This document shows, piece after piece, positions 14,792 to 22,327 of a DNA stretch of 32,548 nucleotides. Made by a program: the position numbers and the translations under genes. This stretch comes from HGM04593 sp045533955 (GTDB lineage Bacteria > Bacteroidota > Bacteroidia > Bacteroidales > Bacteroidaceae): NCBI GenBank assembly GCA_045533955.1, contig JAZSIU010000059.1, forward strand, positions 1 through 32,548, written 5' to 3'. The notes beneath the pieces were generated by a model. It did no database searches. It was not told where the DNA came from and saw nothing but the letters and a program-made list of their open reading frames with translations. Every line of letters begins with the position of its first letter. Position 1 is the first letter of the stretch.

Positions 14792-16438
14792 TTATTGGTA
14801 CAGATAGCGCTTGATGCTCTTTTTGGGTGTTTTTTCAAACTCCTCACTCATTATGCGAACCTCGGCGATGTGCTCGTAGGCGGGAATCTGCTGGTTCAGT
14901 ATCTTGCGAAGCTCTTCCATCTTGGCGGGGACGTCGGTTACTCCTTCGGCGTTTAGGGCGTCGCTGTCGGGGTGGATGAGGGCTATGAATCTCTCGCCCT
15001 CTTGTATCACGAGCGATTCGTTGACGCAGGGGAGTGAGTTTATTACTGCCTCAATCTCCTCGGGATAGACGTTCTGTCCGTTGGCGCTCAGAAGCATACT
15101 CTTGCAGCGCCCTTTTATGAATACAAAGCCTTCGCTGTCTATTACTCCGAGGTCGCCCGTGTGGTACCAGCCTTCTTTGTCGAGTGCCTGCTCGGTGGCG
15201 TCGGGGTTTTTGTAGTAGCCCAGCATTACGTTAGGGCCGCGCACGATAATCTCGCCGGGGATGTTCTGCGGGTCGTTGCTTAGGATTTTTACCTCCATCC
15301 CCAGCGCCGGCTTTCCGCAGCTGCCTACTTTGGCCTCGCTCCAATCGCTGTAACAGATAATGGGGGCACACTCTGTGGCGCCGTATCCTACTGTGTAGGG
15401 GAGTTTTATTCTGTGCAGGAGGGCGTCAATCTCGGGGTTGAATGCGGCTCCTCCGATAATTATCTCTACTACATTACCGCCGAATGCTTTGAGCATTCTT
15501 TTGCGTATGTTACGATAGATGATATTGTTTACTCCGGGTATTTTTGTGGCGATGCGCATAAGTGGCTTTTGCAGCTTGGGCATTACACTCTTGCGGATAA
15601 TTTTTTCGATGATAAGGGGGACGGCCACGATGATTGTGGGGCGCACCTTGCTGAATGCGTCGAATATGATGCGGGGGCTGGGGGTGCGTGTCAGGAAAAA
15701 TACCTGTACGCCGCGTGTCAGTTGATACAGAAACTCGAAGGCCATACCATACATATGTGCCATAGGAAGAATGGAGAGCATATTCATTCCGGGCTTCATT
15801 GTGAGCACTCCTGTGGCGAACATCATATTGTTGTAGAGTGCACGATAGGGGATGAGCACGCCTTTAGAGAATCCGCTTGTACCCGACGTGTAGTTTATTA
15901 TGGCAAGTTCCTCGGGGCTGTCTTTGTGGTAGTTAATATCTGCTGCGCTGAAGCCTTTGGGGTAGCTGCGGGCAAATTCGTCGCTTGTTGCGGCGTGCGC
16001 CCGGCTTATTGTCTCGCTGCGGCTCATATTGAGTGAAAAATCCTCGATGCGGATTACTGCCTCGAGCGCGGGCATCTCGTCGTAGTTGAGCTGTGCACGG
16101 TTCGAGTCGCCCACAAAGAGCAGGCGCGAGTCGGAGTCGGTTACAATGTGGTGTACGTTGTCGGCCTTAAAATCGTGCAGAATGGGGACGGCAATTGCGC
16201 CGTATGTTACTGCCGACAAGAATGCAATTCCCCAACGCGAGCAGTTGCGGCCGCATAGTGCAATGTGGTCGCCGGGCTTAATGCCGCTCAGACGGTAGAA
16301 TGTGTGCAGCTTGGCAATTTCGCTTGCAACGTCGCCATAGGTGTATGAGACACCTTTATAGTCGGTGAGAGCGCTGTGCAGCCAATTTTCTCGAAAAGAG
16401 GTTGCGTATAGCTCGATGAAGCTTTGATTGTTAGACAT
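14792..16438 (-). CDS. AMP-forming acyl-CoA ligase (long-chain fatty acid type)
   Basis: A 548-residue member of the ANL adenylating superfamily. It has the P-loop motif YTSGTSGFSKG (183-193), the YGATE core motif, the TGD motif in GWYHTGDLGV, the hinge region FIKGRCKSM and a C-terminal TPKKSIKRYLY with the lysine used in adenylation. It should activate a carboxylic acid, most likely a fatty acid, to the acyl-AMP and then the CoA thioester in the cytoplasm or at the inner membrane. Substrate cannot be read from the sequence. It is monocistronic, ends at the bidirectional terminator 14727-14776, and has a promoter candidate about 300 bp upstream. Confidence 0.88.
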   Translation of the reverse strand: MSNNQSFIELYATSFRENWLHSALTDYKGVSYTYGDVASEIAKLHTFYRLSGIKPGDHIALCGRNCSRWGIAFLSAVTYGAIAVPILHDFKADNVHHIVTDSDSRLLFVGDSNRAQLNYDEMPALEAVIRIEDFSLNMSRSETISRAHAATSDEFARSYPKGFSAADINYHKDSPEELAIINYTSGTSGFSKGVLIPYRALYNNMMFATGVLTMKPGMNMLSILPMAHMYGMAFEFLYQLTRGVQVFFLTRTPSPRIIFDAFSKVRPTIIVAVPLIIEKIIRKSVMPKLQKPLMRIATKIPGVNNIIYRNIRKRMLKAFGGNVVEIIIGGAAFNPEIDALLHRIKLPYTVGYGATECAPIICYSDWSEAKVGSCGKPALGMEVKILSNDPQNIPGEIIVRGPNVMLGYYKNPDATEQALDKEGWYHTGDLGVIDSEGFVFIKGRCKSMLLSANGQNVYPEEIEAVINSLPCVNESLVIQEGERFIALIHPDSDALNAEGVTDVPAKMEELRKILNQQIPAYEHIAEVRIMSEEFEKTPKKSIKRYLYQ

Positions 16439-16741
16439 AATTTATTCTTTGTAGATTGTTTGTTATTTGTTGTTGATTGTTGCTTATTGGGGCTTATATT
16501 CAATAAAGAAGGCTTTTTGTGGCTCTAATTTATTGGATATAATTGTGTTGTAAAAGCAAAAATAGCATAATGCTATTGTAAAAACAAATTTTGCAGTGCT
16601 TTTTCGCTTTTATTGCGGGCAAGGGTTGTGCCGAGCGCTGTTTTTGCGGCCCGTGCAGGGTTGCCATTTTGTTGTTTTTTTTGCGAAAAAGAGTATGTTG
16701 TCTCGGCGTCGCGGGCACTATTTTGGCTTTATTCAACGGCG

Positions 16742-16749
16742 CAAAGGTA
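16742..16749 (-). promoter_or_regulatory. Minus-7 promoter box for the acyl-CoA ligase
   Basis: On the minus strand the sequence reads TACCTTTG, a perfect TAnnTTTG match. No clear minus-33 TTTG is visible upstream. It would give a leader of about 300 nt. Confidence 0.45.
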
Positions 16750-16784
16750 ATAATAAATTATTGTTAAAAGAATAAATTAAGAAG

Positions 16785-16816
16785 AAAAATTGCACAAAAA
16801 GTAAAAAATGTGCAAT
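16785..16816 (-). terminator. Terminator after yggS
   Basis: On the minus strand ATTGCAC (16816-16810) and GTGCAAT (16795-16789) form a 7-bp stem around a 14-nt T-rich loop and are followed by TTTTCTTC. It lies 25 bp past the yggS stop. Confidence 0.65.
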
Positions 16817-16840
16817 AGACTGTTGCGGTTGGATTGTTTT

Positions 16841-17518
16841 TCATCCCTTTTGCGATGATGCGAAAATGCCGGAACCGATGCGAATGTGTGTGCTGCCCTC
16901 TTGAATGGCGATGGGGTAGTCGTCGCTCATTCCTGCCGATAGGATGCTGAAGCTGTCGCTTGCGGAAAAGTGCTTGTTGCGAATTTCGTCGAAAAGCTCT
17001 TTTACGGCACGAAACTCGGCGCGAATTTGGTTGGTGTCGTCGGTGTTGCTGCCCATACACATAAGGCCGCATATTCTGACGTGTGCGAGGCTGCGCCAAC
17101 TGCCTTCATCGAGCATTGCGAGGCATTCGGTGGGAGTGAGGCCGAATTTTGTCTCTTCCTGTGCTATGTGTATCTGCAACAAGCAATCTATTGTGCGTCC
17201 GACCTTAGAGGCTTGTCTATCTACCTCTTGCAGAAGTCGCAGGCTGTCGATGCTGTGTATAAGGTGTATGTAAGGTGCGATATATTTTATTTTGTTGCTT
17301 TGCAGATGTCCGATAAAGTGCCAGCGGATGTCTTGGGGCAGCTGTTGTTGTTTGAGACGCAGGTCTTGTGCCTTGCTCTCGCCAAAATGACGCTGCCCCA
17401 CAGCGTAGGCTGCTTCGATGGCCTCGGTGGGGTGATATTTCGAGACGGCAATAAGTGTTACCCCGTCGGGCAGGGTAGCACTTATGCGCTCTATATTCTT
17501 TTTAATATCGCTGTACAT
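16841..17518 (-). CDS. yggS: YggS family PLP-binding protein
   Basis: A 225-residue protein of the YggS/PROSC (PLPBP) family, which binds pyridoxal 5'-phosphate and balances vitamin B6 and amino-acid pools without a known catalytic activity. Landmarks: LIAVSKYHP with the PLP-binding Lys near residue 27, FGESKAQDL, WHFIGHLQSNK, HSIDS, ETKFGL, ICGLMCMGS, LSAGMSDDY and the phosphate-binding end GSTHIRIGSGIF. The length is typical. It starts 6 nt after the DUF4494 gene, and the two form a conserved minus-strand pair in Bacteroidales. A terminator follows at 16785-16816. Confidence 0.93.
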   Translation of the reverse strand: MYSDIKKNIERISATLPDGVTLIAVSKYHPTEAIEAAYAVGQRHFGESKAQDLRLKQQQLPQDIRWHFIGHLQSNKIKYIAPYIHLIHSIDSLRLLQEVDRQASKVGRTIDCLLQIHIAQEETKFGLTPTECLAMLDEGSWRSLAHVRICGLMCMGSNTDDTNQIRAEFRAVKELFDEIRNKHFSASDSFSILSAGMSDDYPIAIQEGSTHIRIGSGIFASSQKG

Positions 17519-17524
17519 TATATA

Positions 17525-17965
17525 TTATATTGCTTCGTAGGGGAAAATATCTACAATGCTGCTTTCGTTTACGGCGGCAAGGTCGTAGTTCATTATTGAG
17601 TCTTCCATATGCTTTGTGAGGTTTTTTACCGCGCCCGATACATCCTCGGCTTTTACAAGGATTATGGCCGATGTTTTTTTCTCCTTTGCGCTTACCTCGT
17701 CGATGGTTACCATCACAATTTTGCATTTGAACCATTTGTCGGCAGCCTCCTCGGTGCTATCGACAAGCTCGTTGTATTTTGTGCGCTCCATCTTCATAAT
17801 GTCGAAGGTGCCTGTTACCATAGGCTGAAGCTCGAGCGTCAGACGCTTCTCGACCTCGGTAAATGTGAATCCTTGTGTAAGATAAACTTCGTTTACTTTT
17901 GTGTTTAGGCCTTTCTCGCCTGCGCGCTCATACGTTACTTTACATTCGAACCAGCTGAGTGTCAT
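17525..17965 (-). CDS. DUF4494 domain-containing protein
   Basis: A 146-residue soluble protein without signal peptide or membrane helix. It begins MTLSWFECKVTYER and contains EVYLTQGFTFTEVEKRL, WFKCKIVMVTIDE and a C-terminal NESSIVDIFPYE, a pattern I associate with DUF4494, a family confined to Bacteroidota and of unknown function. Two similar segments built around a W-F-x-C-K-x-V motif (residues 5-10 and about 78-83) suggest an internal duplication. It is the first gene of a pair with yggS, and this conserved neighbourhood hints at a link to pyridoxal phosphate or amino-acid balance. A promoter box lies 40 bp upstream on the minus strand. Confidence 0.8.
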   Translation of the reverse strand: MTLSWFECKVTYERAGEKGLNTKVNEVYLTQGFTFTEVEKRLTLELQPMVTGTFDIMKMERTKYNELVDSTEEAADKWFKCKIVMVTIDEVSAKEKKTSAIILVKAEDVSGAVKNLTKHMEDSIMNYDLAAVNESSIVDIFPYEAI

Positions 17966-18005
17966 ATTTTTTATGTTTATTGGGTTTTACTTGTTTTTTG
18001 TTGCG

Positions 18006-18013
18006 CGAAGATA
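18006..18013 (-). promoter_or_regulatory. Minus-7 promoter box of DUF4494-yggS
   Basis: On the minus strand the sequence reads TATCTTCG, one mismatch from TAnnTTTG and identical to the box before the nitroreductase gene. It lies 41 nt before the start codon at 17965. The minus-33 box is not clear. Confidence 0.45.
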
Positions 18014-18116
18014 GTAAAAGACGGGTGAAGAAAAAAGTACAGGGCGGATATTTTTTTTCTTGCCGCACGAAAATGCGCGGGTAGTATTGTACAGATATTC
18101 TGCTGCCGAAAATGGG

Positions 18117-19391
18117 TTACATCTTCAGTTGGGGGATTGCGCGTGTGTATCGGCGGCGTAGTTTTGTGCTTGTGCGGTGGTGCGTGTATATCTCGCGGCA
18201 GAAGCGTGTCTCGCTCTCGAGGCGGTCGAGGAGTATGTGGCGGTAGTCGTCCCAATCGAGTATGGGACGGCGTGCAATGTCGCTTCTTATGGCGGCCTTG
18301 GCGACGGCTGTGCTGAGCTCTGTTGCCAGACGACGGTCGCCCGCACGGGGCAGAATGTAGTCGCGCCCAAAGGCGAGCCTGCTGCCGTACATTTTTTGCA
18401 GTGTAGCAGGGGTGGGACGGTGCGCAAGCGTGGCAACGGCCTCGACGGCGGCTGTAATCATTGCGCAGTTTATGCTTGTTGCGAGTGTGTCGAGTGCTGC
18501 ACGGAATATGTGGGGGGCGGCAAGCACGCTGTTTATTTGGTTGGGGGCGTCGGTGCCGGCCGTTGCTACTATTGCATTGGGGTGCACGGCCAGAATTTTG
18601 TTGTACACTCCCTCGGATGCGTCGAGTGTGATTATTATCGGGTCGGGGGCCATCCTCTGCAATTGTCGGTGGTCGATGGTGTGGCCGGAGGAAAGGTCAA
18701 TGAGTGCGTCGGCGCCGCCAAGTGTCTCTTTAATGTCGTCGCCGGTGGCTGTTCTTATGTTGCCTTGCTCGGCGCCGATGCTTGCGAGCAGACGGGCGGT
18801 CGTTGGGGCAAGGGTGTTGCTGTCTTTTATTGCTATTTTCAGTGAACCGAGCTGGCGCCCCCTAATCTCGGCGGAATTTTTCAGGGCGGCTGCAATGCAG
18901 ACGTTTGTTCCTTGAATGGTGCCGCTCATTATGGGAATGTCGAGCAGGCGAGTGAGGCGCTCCTCGAGCAAAAGGCACTGCTGTGGCTCGATGTTTTCGA
19001 GACTTATGCCGCCGAATGTGGGCGACATTGCCTGTATTGTGCGGGCAAGCTCATCGGTGTCGCTCTGTGCAATCTCAATGTCGAATGCATCAATGTCGGC
19101 AAAAATTTTGTAGAGCATACTCGTTCCCTCGCTCAGAGGCTTTGCGGCCAATGCTCCTTTGTGTGGAAGGGCGCTTCCGTTGCTTACTATTGCAATGAGA
19201 TTGCCTTTGTTTGTATATTTGTAGGCGTTCCAGCGGTCGAGGCTTATGCCGCAGGCTGCGGCCGAGGCGCCGGGGGTGTGGGCGAGGGCAAGCTCCTCGG
19301 GGCTGCAAAGGGGCTTTGTGGGTACTATTTCTGTTTTTCCGGGGCGGGGCAGGCGGTGATACTTTAAGGCCTTATTCTCATTTTGATGCAT
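18117..19391 (-). CDS. Malic-enzyme-like protein with decayed active site
   Basis: A 424-residue protein with the length and fold landmarks of the short NADP-dependent malic enzymes: ALKYHRLPRPGK, YKYTNKGNLIAIVSNGS, LAAKPLSEG, KIFADIDAFDIE, PTFGGISLE, DAPNQIN, IFRAALDTLAT and FGRDYILPRAGD. The catalytic parts are altered. The catalytic Tyr of AYSPGVA is His38 (AHTPGAS); the metal-binding Glu-Asp is Glu132-Asn133; the HDDQHGT metal loop is SGTIQGT (156-162); and the Rossmann glycine loop NGAGAA is KDSNTL (189-194). The lysine of AAKP (Lys84) remains. It is therefore unlikely to be an active malic enzyme and may be a regulatory or binding pseudoenzyme. It stands alone, divergent from the nitroreductase gene, and no terminator is evident. 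Confidence 0.8.
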   Translation of the reverse strand: MHQNENKALKYHRLPRPGKTEIVPTKPLCSPEELALAHTPGASAAACGISLDRWNAYKYTNKGNLIAIVSNGSALPHKGALAAKPLSEGTSMLYKIFADIDAFDIEIAQSDTDELARTIQAMSPTFGGISLENIEPQQCLLLEERLTRLLDIPIMSGTIQGTNVCIAAALKNSAEIRGRQLGSLKIAIKDSNTLAPTTARLLASIGAEQGNIRTATGDDIKETLGGADALIDLSSGHTIDHRQLQRMAPDPIIITLDASEGVYNKILAVHPNAIVATAGTDAPNQINSVLAAPHIFRAALDTLATSINCAMITAAVEAVATLAHRPTPATLQKMYGSRLAFGRDYILPRAGDRRLATELSTAVAKAAIRSDIARRPILDWDDYRHILLDRLESETRFCREIYTHHRTSTKLRRRYTRAIPQLKM

Positions 19392-19502
19392 AGCTTTTTG
19401 TTTAATATAACATTTTAGCGCTCTGTTTGTTTCTTAATTTATGGGCTTTTGGGCGTAAAAGGGGTGCTCGGATTGTTTTTTTGTTTTTGTCGGGCCTATG
19501 AT

Positions 19503-19533
19503 TTTGTCCGTCTCGTGATAATGTGTATCTTCG
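19503..19533 (+). promoter_or_regulatory. Promoter of the nitroreductase-maf operon
   Basis: TTTG at 19503-19506 and TATCTTCG at 19526-19533 are 19 nt apart; the minus-7 box has one mismatch. Its position supports the downstream start at 19554 over the longer in-frame start at 19449. Confidence 0.7.
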
Positions 19534-19553
19534 CACAGATAAAAAGTTGTAAT

Positions 19554-20090
19554 ATGGAAAAATTCCTTGAATTATTGAAGAAAAGACGCAGCTGCCGTCG
19601 TTTCACCGACGAGGCTGTCGATAAAGAGGCTGTTGCCAATATTATGCGTGCTGCGCTTATGTCGCCCTCGGGTCATAGAATAAATCCGTGGGAGTTTGTC
19701 CTTGTCGAGGATAAGTCGATGCTAAAGGCTCTCTCAACGGCTAAGGCTGCCGGAGCTCAATTGCTCGAAGGGGCTGCAATGGCCGTGGTGGTGGTTGCCG
19801 ATACTACAAAAAGTGATGTGTGGATTGAGGATTGCTCAATTGCTACGATACTTATGCAGCTGGCCGCCGAGGAGCAAGGCTTGGGCAGCTGTTGGGTGCA
19901 GATTCGTCTGCGCACCGACGCCGAGGGCAATGCTGCCGATGAGAATGTAAAAGCTCTTTTGGGGCTGCCGTCGCACTATGCTGTGCTCTCAATTTTGGGA
20001 GTGGGGCACAAGGAACGTGAGTCGAAGCCTTTTGACGAGGAGAAAATGCAGTGGGAGAAAGTTCATATTGAGAAATATGATGCCGGCTGA
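19554..20090 (+). CDS. Nitroreductase family protein
   Basis: A 178-residue small nitroreductase. The start MEKFLELLKKRRSCRRF is the normal family beginning, with the FMN phosphate-binding Arg pair in RRSCRRF; a reading from ATG 19449 would add 35 residues of non-family sequence and would start upstream of the promoter. Further landmarks are MSPSGHRINPWEFVLV and the LAAEEQGLGSCWVQI segment near residue 108. Members reduce nitro groups, quinones or other acceptors with FMN and NAD(P)H; the natural substrate is not evident. It is the first gene of a plus-strand run and overlaps the next gene by 14 nt. Confidence 0.87.
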   Translation: MEKFLELLKKRRSCRRFTDEAVDKEAVANIMRAALMSPSGHRINPWEFVLVEDKSMLKALSTAKAAGAQLLEGAAMAVVVVADTTKSDVWIEDCSIATILMQLAAEEQGLGSCWVQIRLRTDAEGNAADENVKALLGLPSHYAVLSILGVGHKERESKPFDEEKMQWEKVHIEKYDAG

Positions 20091-20850
20091 TTCTATACTT
20101 TTGGTTGGTGCGGGTAATCTTGCCACCTCACTTGCTGTTGCTCTCAAGGGGGCAGGCGTCGGGATTATGGGTGTGTGGAGCCGCACCGAAGAGTCGGCGC
20201 GCGAGCTTGGCCGACGCATCGACGTTCCCTATTCGTGCCGTTTGCAGGATTTTTGTGCTCCGAGCGTGGTGATAATAGCGGTGGCCGATGCGGCGCTACA
20301 ATCGGTGGCAGCCGACGTCTCGCGCCTTTTTCCCGAGGCTCTCATTGCACACACGGCCGGCAGTATCTCAATGGAGGCTCTGCGCCTCGCGGGTGCCACC
20401 CGCTATGGTGTCTTTTATCCTATGCAGACTTTCAGCAAGGGGCGTGTGGTCGATTTTTCCACTGTATCTACCTTTGTCGAGGGGTGCGACACCGCTGCAC
20501 TCGCAACGCTCCGAAATATTGCATCGAAATTGGGCGGAAAGGTCTATGAGGCCACAAGCGAGCAGCGACGCTATCTGCATCTTGCGGCGGTGTTTGCCTG
20601 TAATTTTCCCAATGCTCTTTACGCAATGTCGGAAAGGCTGCTGACGCAGCACGGCTTGCCGTTCGAGGCTATGCTGCCGCTCATAGACGAGACGGCGGCA
20701 AAGGTACACACACTCCCCCCGCGTGAGGCGCAGACGGGACCCGCCCGACGAGGCGACGAGGCTGTAATGCAGCGTCAGCGTGCTCTGCTCGACGACGAGC
20801 TTCTGAATATATATAATGTACTGAGCGATTATATTGCAAAAAACCGATAA
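20077..20850 (+). CDS. Rossmann-fold DUF2520 domain protein
   Basis: A 257-residue protein that starts MMPADSILLVGAGNLATSLA, an NAD(P)-binding Rossmann motif (GAGNLA). The C-terminal half, from about residue 120 (YPMQTFSKGR) to the LPPREAQTGPARRGD segment near 220, matches the DUF2520 family, related in fold to pyrroline-5-carboxylate and ketopantoate-type reductases. Substrate is unknown. Start is ATG 20077 or the adjacent ATG 20080; both overlap the nitroreductase end. It is followed 3 nt later by kdsC, an order commonly seen in Bacteroidales, but a role in lipopolysaccharide synthesis is only suggested by that position. Confidence 0.82.
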   Translation: MMPADSILLVGAGNLATSLAVALKGAGVGIMGVWSRTEESARELGRRIDVPYSCRLQDFCAPSVVIIAVADAALQSVAADVSRLFPEALIAHTAGSISMEALRLAGATRYGVFYPMQTFSKGRVVDFSTVSTFVEGCDTAALATLRNIASKLGGKVYEATSEQRRYLHLAAVFACNFPNALYAMSERLLTQHGLPFEAMLPLIDETAAKVHTLPPREAQTGPARRGDEAVMQRQRALLDDELLNIYNVLSDYIAKNR

Positions 20851-20853
20851 ACA

Positions 20854-21372
20854 ATGATAAACTACAATTTAAAAAAGATTAAGGCGCTTGTCTTTGACGT
20901 TGACGGAGTGCTAAGCCGCGAGACAATCTCAATGTATCCCAGCGGCGAGCCTATGCGCACGGTGAATATTAAGGATGGTTACGCATTGCAGCTTGCCGTA
21001 AAAGCCGGCTTCCACGTAGCGATAATCACGGGTGCACGCACCGAGGCTGTGCGCGTGCGCTATAAGGGATTGGGCATACAAGATGTATATATTGGCGCCT
21101 CGATAAAGCGCGACTGCTTCGAGGAACTTATGACAATGTACAACCTTTCGCCCGATGAAATTATGTATATGGGCGACGATATTCCCGACTACGAGGTAAT
21201 GCAGATGTGCGGCCTTCCCTGTTGCCCGGCCGATGCGGCCCACGAGATTAAGGAGCTCTCGAAATATATCTCGCCCATAAACGGCGGCGAGGGTTGCGGG
21301 CGCGACATAATTGAACAGATTATGCGTGCACAGGGAAAATGGATGGACGAGGCTAATGCCTTTGGTTGGTAA
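20854..21372 (+). CDS. kdsC: KDO 8-phosphate phosphatase KdsC
   Basis: A 172-residue HAD-family phosphatase of the cap-less KdsC type. Motif I is VFDVDGVL (Asp residues for phosphoryl transfer and metal), motif II is IITGA, motif III uses Lys in ASIKRD, and motif IV is MGDDIPDYE. The final GCGRDIIEQI segment also fits KdsC. It removes the phosphate from 3-deoxy-D-manno-octulosonate 8-phosphate, a step in making the inner core sugar of lipopolysaccharide. It lies 3 nt after the DUF2520 gene and 16 nt before maf. Assignment to KdsC rather than another HAD enzyme is well supported by size and motif spacing. Confidence 0.9.
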   Translation: MINYNLKKIKALVFDVDGVLSRETISMYPSGEPMRTVNIKDGYALQLAVKAGFHVAIITGARTEAVRVRYKGLGIQDVYIGASIKRDCFEELMTMYNLSPDEIMYMGDDIPDYEVMQMCGLPCCPADAAHEIKELSKYISPINGGEGCGRDIIEQIMRAQGKWMDEANAFGW

Positions 21373-21388
21373 GTTTTTTGTTTGGATT

Positions 21389-21982
21389 ATGCTTGATAAT
21401 ATAAAGGATTATAGGGTGATACTCGCCTCGGCCTCGCCCCGTCGCCGCGAGCTTCTTGCAGGGCTGGACATTCCCTTTACGGTAAAGAGCCTGCCTGACG
21501 TTGACGAGACTTTTCCCGCCGAGCTTCGCGCCGGAGATATTCCACTCTTTATCTCAAAGAAAAAAGCCGATGCTTATCGTCCCACAATGGCCGACGACGA
21601 GCTTGTAATTACGGCCGACACAATCGTGTGGCTCGACGACAAGGCGTTGGGCAAGCCCTCGGACAAGGACGAGGCGCGCCGTATGCTGCACAATATGTCG
21701 CAAAAGACGCACGCAGTCTTTACAGGCGTAACAATAACCACAAAGGCTCAGCAACAGAGCTTTGTGGCACAGTCGAACGTAACATTTGCGCGCCTCACCG
21801 ACGAAGAGGTCGAGTATTACGTCGAAAAGTATGCACCAATGGATAAGGCCGGTGCTTACGGCGCACAAGAGTGGATAGGCTATATTGGAATGGAGAATAT
21901 CGAGGGCTCATATTTTAATGTGATGGGGCTGCCCGTACAGCGCCTGTATAGCGAGCTGAAGAAGATAAAATCTATAAAATAG
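21389..21982 (+). CDS. maf: Maf-like nucleotide pyrophosphatase
   Basis: A 197-residue Maf/YhdE family protein, with SASPRRREL (nucleotide-binding), DVDETFP, ADTIVWLDDKALGKP and DKAGAYGAQEWIGYI. Members hydrolyse dTTP, UTP or modified nucleotides to the monophosphate. I chose ATG 21389 (MLDNIKDYRVILASASP), because a longer in-frame start at 21311 would lie within kdsC and add 26 residues unlike the family. The last gene of the run, it is followed by a hairpin terminator that overlaps the histidine promoter. Confidence 0.9.
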   Translation: MLDNIKDYRVILASASPRRRELLAGLDIPFTVKSLPDVDETFPAELRAGDIPLFISKKKADAYRPTMADDELVITADTIVWLDDKALGKPSDKDEARRMLHNMSQKTHAVFTGVTITTKAQQQSFVAQSNVTFARLTDEEVEYYVEKYAPMDKAGAYGAQEWIGYIGMENIEGSYFNVMGLPVQRLYSELKKIKSIK

Positions 21983-22042
21983 CGCCGTTGGCTTTCAAAA
22001 AGTTGCTTATTTTACTTTTTTTGATAAAAAATGTTGTAAAAA

Positions 22043-22075
22043 TTTGTCGCTTTAATGAAAAAAAGAATATATTTG
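22043..22075 (+). promoter_or_regulatory. Promoter of the histidine operon
   Basis: TTTG at 22043-22046 and TATATTTG at 22068-22075 are 21 nt apart; the minus-7 box is a perfect match. Transcription should begin at about 22080-22083, within the left arm of the upstream terminator hairpin. Confidence 0.65.
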
Positions 22076-22114
22076 CAGTGCGAGGATGAACAAGCCTTCG
22101 CACTGCTTTTTTTT
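22075..22114 (+). terminator. Terminator after maf
   Basis: GCAGTGCGAGG (22075-22085) pairs with CCTTCGCACTGC (22095-22106), with one bulged T, and is followed by eight T residues. It lies 93 bp after the maf stop. Confidence 0.85.
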
Positions 22115-22172
22115 GCCGAGGTATTGCCCTTTGCCGGCTGCCGTGAATAAAGGAAAATAGAGAACAGGAAAA

Positions 22173-22226
22173 ATGAATAGTATGCAGTTACATAATCGCC
22201 ATCATCATCTTTCATACGCAGTGTGA
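22173..22226 (+). CDS. hisL: Histidine operon leader peptide
   Basis: A 17-residue reading frame, MNSMQLHNRHHHLSYAV, with four His codons within six positions (residues 7 and 10-12). It ends at TGA 22224-22226, about 40 nt before an intrinsic terminator hairpin, and the histidine operon starts after that. This is the layout of a transcription attenuator, in which ribosomes stalled at His codons under histidine shortage prevent formation of the terminator. Purine-rich GAACAGGAAAA precedes the ATG. I see this directly; its operation here is inferred from the known enterobacterial his attenuator. Confidence 0.85.
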   Translation: MNSMQLHNRHHHLSYAV

Positions 22227-22263
22227 AGGGACGGGCGGTGTATCTGTATAAATGCCAATATAG

Positions 22264-22304
22264 ACGGAAGCCAACCCTTTTTAAGGAGTGGCTTCTGTTT
22301 TTTA
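22264..22304 (+). promoter_or_regulatory. Attenuator hairpin of the his operon
   Basis: ACGGAAGCCA (22264-22273) pairs with TGGCTTCTGT (22289-22298), with one G-U pair, and an inner CCTT/AAGG helix closes a TTT loop; a T run to 22303 follows. It sits between the leader peptide and hisG. AAGGG at 22225-22230 could compete for CCCTT in the hairpin and thus act as part of an antiterminator, but that pairing is short. Confidence 0.8.
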
Positions 22305-22327
22305 ATAAATAATATCCAAGGAGAAAT

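Larger units (their letters stand above)
16439..16840. other. AT-rich intergenic gap, about 400 bp
   Basis: The gap lies between yggS and the acyl-CoA ligase, both on the minus strand. It holds the yggS terminator (16785-16816), a minus-7 promoter box for the ligase (16742-16749) and then about 300 nt of AT-rich leader with only a small palindrome (AATAGCA, TAA, TGCTATT near 16560-16578). No convincing reading frame is present. Confidence 0.5.

Noticed and set aside
15413..16036. 207-codon plus-strand frame opposite the acyl-CoA ligase
   Set aside because: It lies opposite the AMP-binding motifs and its translation has no domain pattern.
16970..17599. 209-codon plus-strand frame across yggS and the DUF4494 end
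   Set aside because: It spans two real genes on the other strand and has no recognisable features.
18177..18845. 222-codon plus-strand frame opposite the malic-enzyme-like gene
   Set aside because: Cys- and Gly-rich shadow. The minus strand has the conserved malic enzyme scaffold, so the decay seen there is not due to reading the wrong strand.
19449..19553. N-terminal extension of the nitroreductase by 35 codons
   Set aside because: The promoter boxes at 19503-19533 lie inside it and the family N-terminus begins at MEKFLELL.
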